DNA of 64,000 nucleotides from Actinomycetota bacterium (GTDB taxonomy: Bacteria > Actinomycetota > Actinomycetes > Actinomycetales > Microbacteriaceae): contig JAIUOH010000010.1 of NCBI GenBank assembly GCA_020161315.1, positions 1-64,000 on the forward strand. Direction: 5' to 3'. The notes under the pieces are model-generated. The model had not been told where the DNA came from. It was given only the letters and a program-made list of their open reading frames with translations, and ran no database searches. Made by a program: the position numbers and the translations under genes. This document shows, piece after piece, positions 56,229 to 64,000 of this stretch. How positions within the stretch are numbered: position 1 is the stretch's first letter; each line of letters opens with the position of its first letter.

Positions 56229-57248
56229 ATGACTACGCCCGCACGCAAGCTCATGACGGGGGTCGCGCTCGTCGCGACGGCCGCTCTCGCACTGACCGGC
56301 TGCGCCTCAGGTGGCGCCGGTGGCGCCGGTGGCGACGAGAAGAGCGCAGACACTGTCACCCTGATCGTGCACGACTCGTTTCCGAATGAAGACTTCGCGA
56401 AGGCGGCAAGCAAGGCCACCGGTTATGACGTCAAGGTTGTTTCGGCGGGCGACGGCGGTGAGCTCACGAGCCAGCTGGTGCTCACGCAGAGCGCGCCGGT
56501 TGCTGACGCCTTCTTCGGCGTCGACAACGTGTATCTCTCGCGCCTCGTCGATGGTGGTGTGATCGCTGGCGAGCAGGCCGCGAAACCCGTCACGCAGAGC
56601 GCCACTTGCATCAACATCGACCCCGCGTGGTTCGCCGAGCACGGCATCGCCGAGCCCGCGAGTTACGACGACCTCGTTGACCCCGCATACGAGGGCCTCT
56701 CGGTCATTCTCGACCCGTCGACCTCGACCACTGGTGCCTCGTTCTTGATCGGCACCGTAGCGAAGTTCGGTGAAAACGGCTTTGCCGACTACTGGACGAA
56801 GCTCGCCGCAAACGACACCCGCGTTGAGCAAGGGTGGACTGAAGCCTACAACGGTCAGTTTACCCAGGGTGGTGGCGAGGGTACCTACCCGATTGTGCTC
56901 TCGTACAGCTCATCGCCGGCCTGGACCGTCACCGAAGACGGCAGCGCCACAACCACAAAGGCGCTGCTCGACACCTGCTCGTCGCAGATCGAGTATGCGG
57001 GTGTGCTTGAGGGTGCGGCAAACACCGAAGGTGCCAAGGCAGTCGTCGATTACCTGCTCTCGCAGGAGTTTCAAGACACCATTGCTGACACCATGTATGT
57101 CTACCCGGTAGACCCCGACGCTTATGTGCCCGCAGAGTGGGCTCAGTTTGCGCCGATGCCCACCGCGCCGAACGATCTCACCCCGGCCGAAATCGGCAAG
57201 GGCCGTGATGCGTGGCTGAAGAAGTGGAGCGAAGCGACAGGCTGGTGA
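56229..57248 (+). CDS. thiB: Thiamine ABC transporter substrate-binding lipoprotein ThiB
   Basis: A 339-residue extracellular binding protein with lipobox LTGC (22-25) and a Gly/Ala linker. VTLIVHDSFPNEDFAKA and the ADAFFGVDN segment are close to ThiB-type binding proteins. Directly under the TPP riboswitch and upstream of fused permease and ATPase genes, so thiamine or a phosphorylated form is the expected ligand. ATG 56229 follows GGAGGAAGG. Confidence 0.93.
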   Translation: MTTPARKLMTGVALVATAALALTGCASGGAGGAGGDEKSADTVTLIVHDSFPNEDFAKAASKATGYDVKVVSAGDGGELTSQLVLTQSAPVADAFFGVDNVYLSRLVDGGVIAGEQAAKPVTQSATCINIDPAWFAEHGIAEPASYDDLVDPAYEGLSVILDPSTSTTGASFLIGTVAKFGENGFADYWTKLAANDTRVEQGWTEAYNGQFTQGGGEGTYPIVLSYSSSPAWTVTEDGSATTTKALLDTCSSQIEYAGVLEGAANTEGAKAVVDYLLSQEFQDTIADTMYVYPVDPDAYVPAEWAQFAPMPTAPNDLTPAEIGKGRDAWLKKWSEATGW

Positions 57249-58954
57249 GTGCAGCCCGCTGGCCAGGCCGCATCGGCTGGGGGGTAGCCGCCGCGCTGCC
57301 CCTCGGCTTCTTGCTGCTGTTCTTTCTGTGGCCAGTGGTATCACTGCTTTCAGTTGGGCTTGGGCTCACCTCGATCGGTGGCGGTGCCGCACAGGTCGAT
57401 TCGGGGCGAGGATCGCCGTGGCTCGAGACATTCACGACCGTGTTTGCAGACCCCCGCACCTGGCGCGTCATCGCGCAGACGCTCGCCCAGGCGGTCAGCG
57501 GCACCGCGCTCTCACTCGTGCTCGGTCTGCCCGCGGCCTTTGTGCTCTACCGGCTGCGGTTTCGCGGAAGGGGCCTGTTGCGGGGCCTCGCTACCGTGCC
57601 GTTCGTGCTACCGACGGTGGTGGTCGGTGTCGCGTTCACCGCGCTGCTCGGCCCGGGTGCCCCGCTTGGCTGGCTCGGTCTCGACCAGAGTTTTCTCATC
57701 ATTGTGCTGGCGCTGGCTTTCTTCAACGTGACGGTGGTCGCGCGCACGGTTGGCGGGTTCTGGGCTCAGCTCGATGGGCGTGCCGAGCAAGCCGCACGCA
57801 TGCTCGGGGCCTCGCCCACGAAAGCCTTTGCGACCGTCACGCTGCCGCGGCTTACTCCCGCGATCGCGTCGTCTGCCGCGCTCGTGTTTCTCTTCTGCGC
57901 CACCTCCTTTGGCGTGGTGCTGGTGCTCGGCGGTCGCAGCTTCTCGAATATCGAGACTGAGATCTACCGTCTCACGGTGCAATACCTCGATTTGTCTTCG
58001 GCAGCGGTGCTGTCGATCGTGCAGTTCGCAATCGTGGCGGCCGTGCTCGTCGTTTCGGGCAGCCTGCGTCATCGCCTCGAGCGGGCGAACGAGATGCGTT
58101 TTGACGCGGGGCAGGCCGCGCGGGTATCGCGTGCGCACCTGCCGGCGATCCTTGTGTTTGCTGCGACCGCGCTGTTTTTGCATGCGCTGCCGATTCTTGC
58201 CCTCGTCACCAGGTCGCTACGTGACGGCGACGGCAACTTCACGCTTATCAACTACGCACGCCTCTTCGCGCCCCCCGCCGAAGCAAGGCTCAATGGCAGC
58301 GTGATCGACGCGACCGTGCTCTCGCTCGGCATTGCGCTCATCGCCACCGCAATCGCGATGGTGCTCGGGGTGCTCGTCGCCCTGGTGGCGTCGCGCAGGC
58401 CACGCAGCCGAACGCTGAGGCGAGGTATTGACGCGTTTGATGCCTTCGTCATGCTGCCGCTCGGGGTGTCTGCGGTGACGGTTGGCTTTGGCCTGTTGCT
58501 CACGATGCACCGCCCGCTCGGCATCGGGCTCGATCTGCGCACCTCGGGTGTGCTCTTGCCGGTGGCGCAGGCGCTCGTCGCGATGCCGCTCGTCGTGCGC
58601 ACCCTGTTGCCCGTATTGCGCGGGATCGACCCGCGCCAGCGCGATGCCGCCGCAATGCTCGGTGCCTCGCCGCTCAGGGTGCTCGCGACAATCGACCTGC
58701 GCGTGCTCGCGAGGCCCCTCGGCCTCGCGCTCGGCTTCGCGTTTGCGACCTCGCTCGGTGAGTTCGGGGCGAGTGCGTTTCTGGTGCGCCCCGAATCGCA
58801 GACGTTGCCGGTGATGGTCGCGCAGCTGATCTCGCGGCAGGGCGCAGAAAACTACGGCATGGCGCTCTCGGCCGCCGTGCTGCTCGGTCTGCTCACCGCA
58901 TCGGTGATGCTGGTGGCTGAGCGGTGGCGTGGAGAGGTAGCTTCAGAGATATGA
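57245..58954 (+). CDS. thiP: Thiamine ABC transporter permease ThiP (two fused permease domains)
   Basis: A 569-residue inner-membrane protein with two permease modules in tandem, about twelve helices, as usual for ThiP. Both EAA loops are present: EQAARMLGASPTKAFATV in the first half and RDAAAMLGASPLRVLATI in the second. GTG 57245 overlaps the thiB stop (GTGA). Its stop overlaps thiQ (ATGA). Confidence 0.93.
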   Translation: MSAARWPGRIGWGVAAALPLGFLLLFFLWPVVSLLSVGLGLTSIGGGAAQVDSGRGSPWLETFTTVFADPRTWRVIAQTLAQAVSGTALSLVLGLPAAFVLYRLRFRGRGLLRGLATVPFVLPTVVVGVAFTALLGPGAPLGWLGLDQSFLIIVLALAFFNVTVVARTVGGFWAQLDGRAEQAARMLGASPTKAFATVTLPRLTPAIASSAALVFLFCATSFGVVLVLGGRSFSNIETEIYRLTVQYLDLSSAAVLSIVQFAIVAAVLVVSGSLRHRLERANEMRFDAGQAARVSRAHLPAILVFAATALFLHALPILALVTRSLRDGDGNFTLINYARLFAPPAEARLNGSVIDATVLSLGIALIATAIAMVLGVLVALVASRRPRSRTLRRGIDAFDAFVMLPLGVSAVTVGFGLLLTMHRPLGIGLDLRTSGVLLPVAQALVAMPLVVRTLLPVLRGIDPRQRDAAAMLGASPLRVLATIDLRVLARPLGLALGFAFATSLGEFGASAFLVRPESQTLPVMVAQLISRQGAENYGMALSAAVLLGLLTASVMLVAERWRGEVASEI

Positions 58955-59616
58955 GCGAGGAACGCATGAACCAAGGTCTCGGGGTGCGCGGGGTGACCGT
59001 TGCCTACGGCGACGCAGCCCCTGCCGTCACCGACGCTTCGTTCGACGTCGCCCTCGGCGAGGTCGTGGCGCTCACGGGCCCGAGCGGCTGCGGCAAATCG
59101 ACGCTCCTTCGCGCGATCTCAGGGCTCGAGCCGCTCACCTCGGGCAGCGTCAGATGGGCGGGTGAAGATCTCGCCCAGGTGCCGCCACACAAGCGCGGTT
59201 TCGGGCTGATGTTTCAAGACGGCCAGCTCTTCGCCCACATGACGGTCGCGAAGAACGTCGCCTATGGGCTGAGCGCCAAGCAATTTTCGAAGGACGAGCG
59301 GCAGGGTCGCGTCGCCGAACTGCTCGAACTCGTTGGCTTGCCCGATTACGGCGGCCGTGCGGTCACCGAACTCTCGGGTGGAGAGCGGCAGCGAGTCGCG
59401 CTTGCGAGGTCGCTTGCTCCGAAACCTCGGCTCCTGCTGCTTGATGAACCGCTCTCAGCGCTCGACCGGCAGCTGCGTGAGCGCCTCGCGGGCGAGCTCG
59501 CTACACTGTTGCGCGCGACGGGCACCACCGCGATCCTTGTGACTCATGACCCGTACGAAGCCGACACGGTTGCCGATCGAGTGCTGCAGATGTGGGCGGG
59601 GCGACTCGTTTCGTGA
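58951..59616 (+). CDS. thiQ: Thiamine ABC transporter ATP-binding protein ThiQ
   Basis: A 221-residue short ATPase without a TOBE domain, typical of ThiQ. Walker A GPSGCGKS (43-50), signature LSGGERQ, Walker B LLLLDEP and the switch His (VTHDPYEAD) are intact. ATG 58951 overlaps the thiP stop; ATG 58966, with GAGG five nt upstream, is an equally possible start. Its stop overlaps the kinase gene (GTGA). Confidence 0.92.
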   Translation: MSEERMNQGLGVRGVTVAYGDAAPAVTDASFDVALGEVVALTGPSGCGKSTLLRAISGLEPLTSGSVRWAGEDLAQVPPHKRGFGLMFQDGQLFAHMTVAKNVAYGLSAKQFSKDERQGRVAELLELVGLPDYGGRAVTELSGGERQRVALARSLAPKPRLLLLDEPLSALDRQLRERLAGELATLLRATGTTAILVTHDPYEADTVADRVLQMWAGRLVS

Positions 59617-60167
59617 GTAGCGACATAGAGACACCGGCGCCGCCCGGGGTCGTGCTGGTCGACGGCAGATCCGGGTCGGGCAAGACAACGCTTGCCGCAC
59701 GCATGGCGGTCGAGTTGGGTGGCACGGGCGAGCCCGCCCAGGTGCTGCACCTTGACCTGCTGTACCCCGGATGGGATGGCCTCGCTGAGGGGTCACTTGC
59801 GGTTGCCGCGGTGTTGCGCGACGGCTGGTACTGCCCGTACAACTGGCACGCTGGCAAGTTTTCTTCGAAGAGGATCACCATCGACCCTGCGCGCCCGCTC
59901 GTGATTGAGGGCTGCGGCGCCCTGACCGAGGCGAACCTCGAGGCTGCGCGCGAGTGGGTGCTCTCGGCCGTGCCCGCGGGCGCTGGGGCGGGCAACGTGC
60001 GCGCTGTCTGGCTCGAGTGCGACGAGGCGATACGGCGCGAGCGCGCCCTCGCCCGCGATGGTGAGACGTTTGCCCCGCATTGGGAGCGCTGGGCTGCTCA
60101 AGAAGCGGTGCACTACGCGGCGCACAAGCCGTGGAGGCTTGCGAGTGAAGTGGGTGCTGCGAGCTAG
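59613..60167 (+). CDS. Small P-loop (uridine kinase-like) ATP-binding protein in the thiamine operon
   Basis: A 184-residue nucleoside/small-molecule kinase-like protein: Walker A GRSGSGKT (18-25), a DLLYPGWDG segment resembling the phosphate-acceptor region of uridine kinases, and a lid-like WLECDEAIRRERALARD. GTG 59613 overlaps the thiQ stop, so it is translated with the riboswitch-controlled importer. A role in phosphorylating imported thiamine or a precursor is an attractive but unproven inference. Its TAG stop lies in the CTAG that borders the element at 60167-60325. Confidence 0.75.
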   Translation: MSSDIETPAPPGVVLVDGRSGSGKTTLAARMAVELGGTGEPAQVLHLDLLYPGWDGLAEGSLAVAAVLRDGWYCPYNWHAGKFSSKRITIDPARPLVIEGCGALTEANLEAAREWVLSAVPAGAGAGNVRAVWLECDEAIRRERALARDGETFAPHWERWAAQEAVHYAAHKPWRLASEVGAAS

Positions 60168-60325
60168 TGTCGCGTGTCGGAAATTCGCTTACGACCTGGT
60201 GCCCCGACACGGCACCTCGCGGCAGCAGTCTCGCTCGACTTGCCACCAGCAAGCCTTCGCTTCACCTGCTTTGCGATGCACCATGTCGGAACACCATTCC
60301 GCAAGCAACTTCCGACACGCGACAC
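60167..60325. mobile_element. MITE-like element A, 159 bp, 16-bp perfect terminal inverted repeats
   Basis: Ends GTGTCGCGTGTCGGAA and TTCCGACACGCGACAC, flanked on both sides by TA within CTAG (60164-60167 and 60325-60328). No coding capacity. TA target duplication with CTAG preference is known for IS630-type transposases, so a non-autonomous IS630-like element is plausible. The first G of the element completes the TAG stop of the upstream kinase gene. Together with element B it fills the 379-bp gap between genes. Confidence 0.65.
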
Positions 60326-60327
60326 TA

Positions 60328-60547
60328 GGGTGCGTCTCCCAAATCAATCAGTGCTGCGGTGCAGCCGAAGACCGCGCTCGCTGCGTTGTCGTCGTCGGCT
60401 TCTGACGCAGTAGCGTCACCGCCTCCCACGCAGAACGCGATGCGTTCTGCGTGGTGCGGTCGGCGCCAGCAGAGCCTTCTTCCTCTGCCTTGCGATCACA
60501 ATTTTCGGCCGCATCCTCGCCACGAAACCGATTTGGGAGACGCGCCC
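60328..60547. mobile_element. MITE-like element B, 220 bp, 18-bp terminal inverted repeats
   Basis: Left end GGGTGCGTCTCCCAAATC and right end GATTTGGGAGACGCGCCC (17/18 complementary), again flanked by TA within CTAG (60325-60328 and 60547-60550). It abuts element A, sharing the middle CTAG. It contains a perfect 13-bp-arm hairpin (60426-60454). The right border is the TAG stop of the minus-strand LacI gene. The partial element at 1-109 has a very similar right end. Confidence 0.65.
60426..60454. repeat. Hairpin inside element B
   Basis: CCACGCAGAACGC-GAT-GCGTTCTGCGTGG: perfect 13-bp arms, extended by ACCGC/GCGGT outside a short bulge. It could act as a transcription barrier between the convergent genes. 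Confidence 0.7.
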
Positions 60548-61560
60548 TAGACGCGTTTACCGCGCGTCGAGTCGCGAAAATTGATCTCGATCGGCACGTT
60601 GTGACGCACGACCTCACTCGTGCTCGCTCGGTCTTCGAGTACATCGAGCATGATGCGCATGCACGCACGCCCAAACTCCCGAGGGTTGAGGTCGATCGCG
60701 GTGATGGTCGGCTCGGTGAACTGCAGGGCAGGGGAGTCAACTGCGGCGGCGACGAGCAGGTCGTTGCCGGCCGATCGCCCGTATTCTGTGGCGCTCGTCA
60801 GCACGTTGAGCACTGACCCCTCGGTGAGCGCGAGTATCGCGTCAGCAGGATCTCTTGCGCCGAGCAGGGTCTCGGTGGCGGCGACCGTTGACTCGGGTAG
60901 CGAATCGAGTCGCACCACCTCGACCCGCTCTTTGATGCCGTGTTCAGCACACCAGGCTCGATACGCGGTGGTGACTTCTTCAGCCCAGCCGAGCGAGCCC
61001 TCGGGACTGATCACCGCGGGCGCCTTGGCCCCGTTTGCGTGAAAATGATCGAGCAGCCTGAGGGTTGCGGCGGTGTGATCTGATCGCACCTCACCTCGCA
61101 CCCTGCGATACTCGGCAGGCATCTCTTCGCCACTCACGACGGGCATGCCAGCAGAGAGCAGCTGCTCGAGTGCCGGGTCGCCCGGTGCCGGGTCGATCGC
61201 GATGAGTCCGTCGGCGCGCAGGCGGGGCAGTATGGTGCCAGGTGCGGGGCTCGGAACAAGCGTCACCACCAAGCCAGCAGCCATTGCCTCGTTCACAATG
61301 CCGAAGGTTGCCTCGGCGTAGTAGCTCAGGGTAGGGGCGACAGCAGGCAGATATACCGCAATCACTCCGGTGCGAGCTGCACGAAGGTTTCTTGCGCTGA
61401 GATTGGGGCGATAGCCGAGGGCTTCGGCTGAGGCACGTACGCGCTCGCGTGTGGCTTCTGACACGCCGTTGCGCCCCGTTAAAGCAAAAGAAGCGGCGCC
61501 GCGTGACACGCCGGCGTGGTCTGCAACATCTTGCAGCGTGACGGCGCGTTTCGGTGACAT
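60547..61560 (-). CDS. LacI-family transcriptional regulator
   Basis: A 337-residue LacI/GalR protein. HTH: TLQDVADHAGVSRGAASFAL (about 8-27), hinge EALGYRPNLSARNLR, then a periplasmic-binding-like effector domain. ATG 61560 gives the standard N-terminus; the longer frame to 61677 is promoter DNA. Divergent from the APC permease, its probable target. The minus-strand TACGGT 7 nt before the ATG suggests a leaderless mRNA. Its TAG stop coincides with the border of element B. Confidence 0.92.
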   Translation of the reverse strand: MSPKRAVTLQDVADHAGVSRGAASFALTGRNGVSEATRERVRASAEALGYRPNLSARNLRAARTGVIAVYLPAVAPTLSYYAEATFGIVNEAMAAGLVVTLVPSPAPGTILPRLRADGLIAIDPAPGDPALEQLLSAGMPVVSGEEMPAEYRRVRGEVRSDHTAATLRLLDHFHANGAKAPAVISPEGSLGWAEEVTTAYRAWCAEHGIKERVEVVRLDSLPESTVAATETLLGARDPADAILALTEGSVLNVLTSATEYGRSAGNDLLVAAAVDSPALQFTEPTITAIDLNPREFGRACMRIMLDVLEDRASTSEVVRHNVPIEINFRDSTRGKRV

Positions 61561-61562
61561 GT

Positions 61563-61617
61563 AGTGAACCGTATCACTTACAAACTCGTATTTGCGCGAT
61601 GAACTATATCGGTTTAG
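61563..61617. promoter_or_regulatory. Possible LacI operator region between regulator and permease
   Basis: AGTGA-ACCGTA-TCACT is an inverted repeat next to the LacI start. Two half-site-like words, GAACCGTAT (61566-61574) and ATATCGGTTT (near 61606), face each other across about 30 bp. LacI sites are usually palindromes with a central CG, and neither is a perfect match, so this is tentative. Confidence 0.3.
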
Positions 61618-61653
61618 TATTTTTGCGAACGTCCGCTTTTCAAAGGAGAACCT

Positions 61654-63093
61654 GTGGCTCAGCAAGAAGGCGCACATCTGCGTCGCACACTCGGCCTAGT
61701 CGGCCTGATCGCATTCGGCCTCAGCTACATGGCGCTTGGCACGGTGTTCACGACCTACGGTGTGGTGAACCAGCTCACCAACGGCCACCTGCCCCTGTCA
61801 TACGTGATCGCCCTCGTGGCAATGCTCTTCACCGCGGCAAGCTACGCAGCTATGGTCAAGAAGTTTCCGGTTGCGGGGTCTGCTTACACCTACACGCAGC
61901 AGGCCTACGGCGGCATCGCCGGCTTCCTGACGGGCTGGGTGCTACTGCTCGACTACCTATTCATTCCGATGATCAACTTCATGATCCTCGGTTTCTACGT
62001 TGGCACGCAGTTTCCGAGCATCCCCTCGCAGGTGTTCGCGTTTGGTGCGCTCGTGCTGGTGCTGATCTTCAATATTCTTGGCATCAAGTTTGTGAACCGC
62101 CTCAACGGCTTCATTGTCGCCATTTCGCTCGCCTCGGTGATGATCTTCGTGATCCTCGCGGCAAAGGCGGTTATCGGTGACCCGAACGCGCCAAGCCTGC
62201 TCGAGCCCTTTATTCCTGGCGCCGAGGGCTTCAGCCCGGCGCTCTCGGGGGCTGCTGTGCTCGCGCTTTCATTCCTCGGCTTCGACGCGGTCTCGACCCT
62301 GTCTGAAGAGGCGAAGAACGCGCGCCGAGATATTCCCCGCGCCATCATGCTCACCACGCTCATCGGTGGCGGCCTGTTCATCTTCGTCTCGTGGATCGGT
62401 GCACTGGCCTACCGCCCCGAGAACTGGGCCAATATTCCGGAAGAGATGATCAACGCGGCTGGTGTCGCGCTGATCACCGAACTCGGCGGTTCGCTTGCTC
62501 CAATGCTTGAGATCTTTGTGGTCTTCGGTTCGATCGTTGGCTGCATCGGATCGGGCCTTGCCGGCCAGGTCTCAGTTGCCCGCATTCTCTACTCGATGGG
62601 CCGTGACGGCACCTTACCCAAGCCACTCGGGTTTCTCTCGAAGCGCTTCGGTACCCCGGTCGTGGCCGCAATCACCGTTTCGGTCTTCGCCCTGGCTTGC
62701 CTGTTCCTGACCCTTGAGCAGGCCGCGTTCATGATCAGCTTCGGTGCGCTCGCAGCGTTCACCATGGTCAACCTCTCGGTGATCAAGGTATACCTCTTTC
62801 CAAAGGAGGGCGGGGCAGACCGCAGCTTCAAGAGCATCCTGCTCTATGGCATCGTGCCCGCGATCGGCGTGGTGCTCTCGATTTGGCTGTGGACCTCGCT
62901 GCACCCGATGACCTGGCTGATCGGTGCGATCTGGTTTGTCATCGGCTTCGCGATTCTCGCGATCAAGACCGGTTTCTTCCGTCGCCCCGTGCCGCGCATG
63001 AACTTCGATGAGGCTGAGCCCTCGACCGAGGTCATCGACGCATATACCGACGCATACGATGAGGAGCTCGAGGCTGGCAAGCGCGAGAGCTAG
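61654..63093 (+). CDS. APC-family amino acid/amine permease
   Basis: A 479-residue amino acid-polyamine-organocation transporter with twelve predicted helices. Helix 1 contains GLIAFGLSYMALGTVF, and the FPVAGSAYTYTQQAYGG loop after helix 2 is a family hallmark, as is the FLGFDAVSTLSEEAKNARRDIPRAI block. GTG 61654 follows AAAGGAGA. The acidic C-terminal tail is cytoplasmic. Probably controlled by the divergent LacI protein; an amine or amino acid substrate is expected but not identified. Confidence 0.9.
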   Translation: MAQQEGAHLRRTLGLVGLIAFGLSYMALGTVFTTYGVVNQLTNGHLPLSYVIALVAMLFTAASYAAMVKKFPVAGSAYTYTQQAYGGIAGFLTGWVLLLDYLFIPMINFMILGFYVGTQFPSIPSQVFAFGALVLVLIFNILGIKFVNRLNGFIVAISLASVMIFVILAAKAVIGDPNAPSLLEPFIPGAEGFSPALSGAAVLALSFLGFDAVSTLSEEAKNARRDIPRAIMLTTLIGGGLFIFVSWIGALAYRPENWANIPEEMINAAGVALITELGGSLAPMLEIFVVFGSIVGCIGSGLAGQVSVARILYSMGRDGTLPKPLGFLSKRFGTPVVAAITVSVFALACLFLTLEQAAFMISFGALAAFTMVNLSVIKVYLFPKEGGADRSFKSILLYGIVPAIGVVLSIWLWTSLHPMTWLIGAIWFVIGFAILAIKTGFFRRPVPRMNFDEAEPSTEVIDAYTDAYDEELEAGKRES

Positions 63094-63117
63094 CCTCTGC
63101 GAAGTCACTTCGCCTAG

Positions 63118-63183
63118 GCAACCCCGCACACCCTTCGACAAGGGTTCTTAAGCTTGTCGAATGGCTCAGGGTGCGGGGTTGCT
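63118..63183. terminator. REP-containing bidirectional terminator between convergent transporters
   Basis: GCAACCCCGCACACCCT and AGGGTGCGGGGTTGC form a long outer stem; an inner pair, TTCGACAAG and CTTGTCGAA, belongs to the REP-like family. The stop of the minus-strand MFS gene (63166-63168) lies inside the right arm. Confidence 0.75.
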
Positions 63184-64000
63184 GCGTTCGCGGCGGTGCT
63201 TTAGGAACAGGGCTGAGCTGACAAGAAGTGCAATTGCCGCAGCTGTGCTCGCCGTCACGAATCCAGACCGCGCACCGAGTATGTCGCAGAGCCAGCCCTG
63301 CACCGGCCCGCCGATAGGCGTGCCACCGAAGAGCACCGCGAGATAGATTGCCAGTACGCGCCCGCGAAGTCGCGGTTCGCAAGTGACCTGCACATAGCTA
63401 TTGAGACTGCTCACCACGGCGACGAGAAAGAAACCAACGGGGAAGACCGCGATACCAAAGGTGAGCGGAGACGGCATTACTGCTGCGATCGCGTAGCTGA
63501 GCGAGAACAGTGCTAGTGCGATCGAGATGAAGCGAAGTCGCACCTGCTTTAGCGTCGCGGCATAGAGCGCCCCGAACATCGATCCCGCACCCAGTAGTGA
63601 CGAGAAAATGCCATAGAGCGCAACGTTGTCGCCGTCGAGTTCGAGCGTCATCGCAGATGAGATGATTGGAAAATTCATGCCAAACATTCCGACGAGAAAT
63701 GCGATGAAGAAAACGCCGAGCAAATCGCTGCGGCCGAGCAAATAGCGAACTGGACCAACGCTCTCAGTGGTGTCATCAACGCTGCCGCGCCTCGAGAGAA
63801 GCTCGTGCTGAGGGGTAATGCGCGCCAGCACGACAAAAAGCACAAGATACGCGCCGGCGTTTGCGAGAAAGACCGGGCCAGCGCCGAACACCGCGATAAG
63901 CAAGCCCGCCGCGCCGGGGCCGAGCAGCCGGGAGGCGTTGAACGAAGCCGAGTTGAGTGCGACTGCGTTTGGCACCAAAGCGGGGGCGACGAGGTCAGAA
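63166..64000 (-). CDS. MFS transporter, 5' end beyond the window
   Basis: C-terminal part (about 278 codons visible) of a major facilitator of the MFS_3/EntS-like type. The block LVPNAVALNSASFNASRLLGPG marks the middle loop and helix 5 region of that family, and the frame stays open to the window edge, so the true start is outside. Seven or so helices are visible. EntS-like carriers export siderophores or drugs; substrate here unknown. Its last codons are inside the terminator stem at 63118-63183. Confidence 0.85.
   Translation of the reverse strand, partial: SDLVAPALVPNAVALNSASFNASRLLGPGAAGLLIAVFGAGPVFLANAGAYLVLFVVLARITPQHELLSRRGSVDDTTESVGPVRYLLGRSDLLGVFFIAFLVGMFGMNFPIISSAMTLELDGDNVALYGIFSSLLGAGSMFGALYAATLKQVRLRFISIALALFSLSYAIAAVMPSPLTFGIAVFPVGFFLVAVVSSLNSYVQVTCEPRLRGRVLAIYLAVLFGGTPIGGPVQGWLCDILGARSGFVTASTAAAIALLVSSALFLKHRRERSNPAP

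Overview
The window is a gene-dense, GC-rich stretch of chromosome from a high-GC Gram-positive (actinobacterium), most likely a member of the Microbacteriaceae, possibly Leucobacter-like. This is inferred from gene content (GuaB3-type protein, SURF1, DUF3817 beside guaA, DUF6350 protein, a lone CIRCE-controlled groES, PcrA with a Tudor-like tail), frequent GTG starts, and many leaderless promoters. No rRNA, tRNA, CRISPR array or complete insertion sequence was seen.

Layout. 1-5.8 kb: the end of a small inverted-repeat element, a Tat-exported polyamine-type binding lipoprotein, then a FadR-like (GntR/FCD) regulator followed by prpD-prpB-prpC, a 2-methylcitrate operon for propionate use. 5.9-10.2 kb: a complete binding protein/permease/permease/ATPase importer. 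10.2-12.3 kb (minus strand): two DUF4190 membrane proteins and a methyltransferase. 12.4-13.9 kb: CIRCE-groES and RarD. 14-21.8 kb: guanine nucleotide genes (guaB, guaB3, guaA) interleaved with glpD, SURF1 and a DUF3817 protein. 22-28.3 kb: a hendecad coiled-coil membrane protein, the moxR-DUF58-transglutaminase trio and a Bax-inhibitor-like protein. 28.5-33.4 kb: a glycerophosphodiesterase, an asparaginase and PcrA. 33.4-43 kb: a TetR regulator divergent from a giant gene of about 2,920 codons. 43-45.4 kb: sucCD. 45.5-54.2 kb: accessory metabolism (MetE-like protein, DapA-family aldolase, FMO + SDR under a LysR regulator, a MarR gene fused head-on to a beheaded MFS exporter, an epimerase-like pair). 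54.2-60.2 kb: a DUF6350 protein, then a TPP riboswitch driving thiB-thiP-thiQ and a small P-loop kinase. 60.2-60.5 kb: two abutting inverted-repeat elements. 60.5-64 kb: a LacI regulator, an APC permease and an MFS transporter cut by the window end.

The most unusual locus is the giant gene at 34.2-43.0 kb. It joins a polytopic membrane domain, a parallel beta-helix domain, about ten or more Ig-like domains and seven cysteine-paired InlB-like repeats in one protein. A perfect 11-bp-arm palindrome overlaps its predicted transcription start and is a good candidate operator for the divergent TetR. Other points of note: inverted-repeat elements flanked by CTAG that sit exactly on stop codons; a second, diverged 3' end of guaB left downstream of guaB; near-duplicate terminators after guaA; a tract of REP-like repeats translated in frame; a period-10 DNA repeat before the MetE-like gene; and about a dozen genes with a TAnnnT box 6-7 nt before the start codon and no ribosome binding site.
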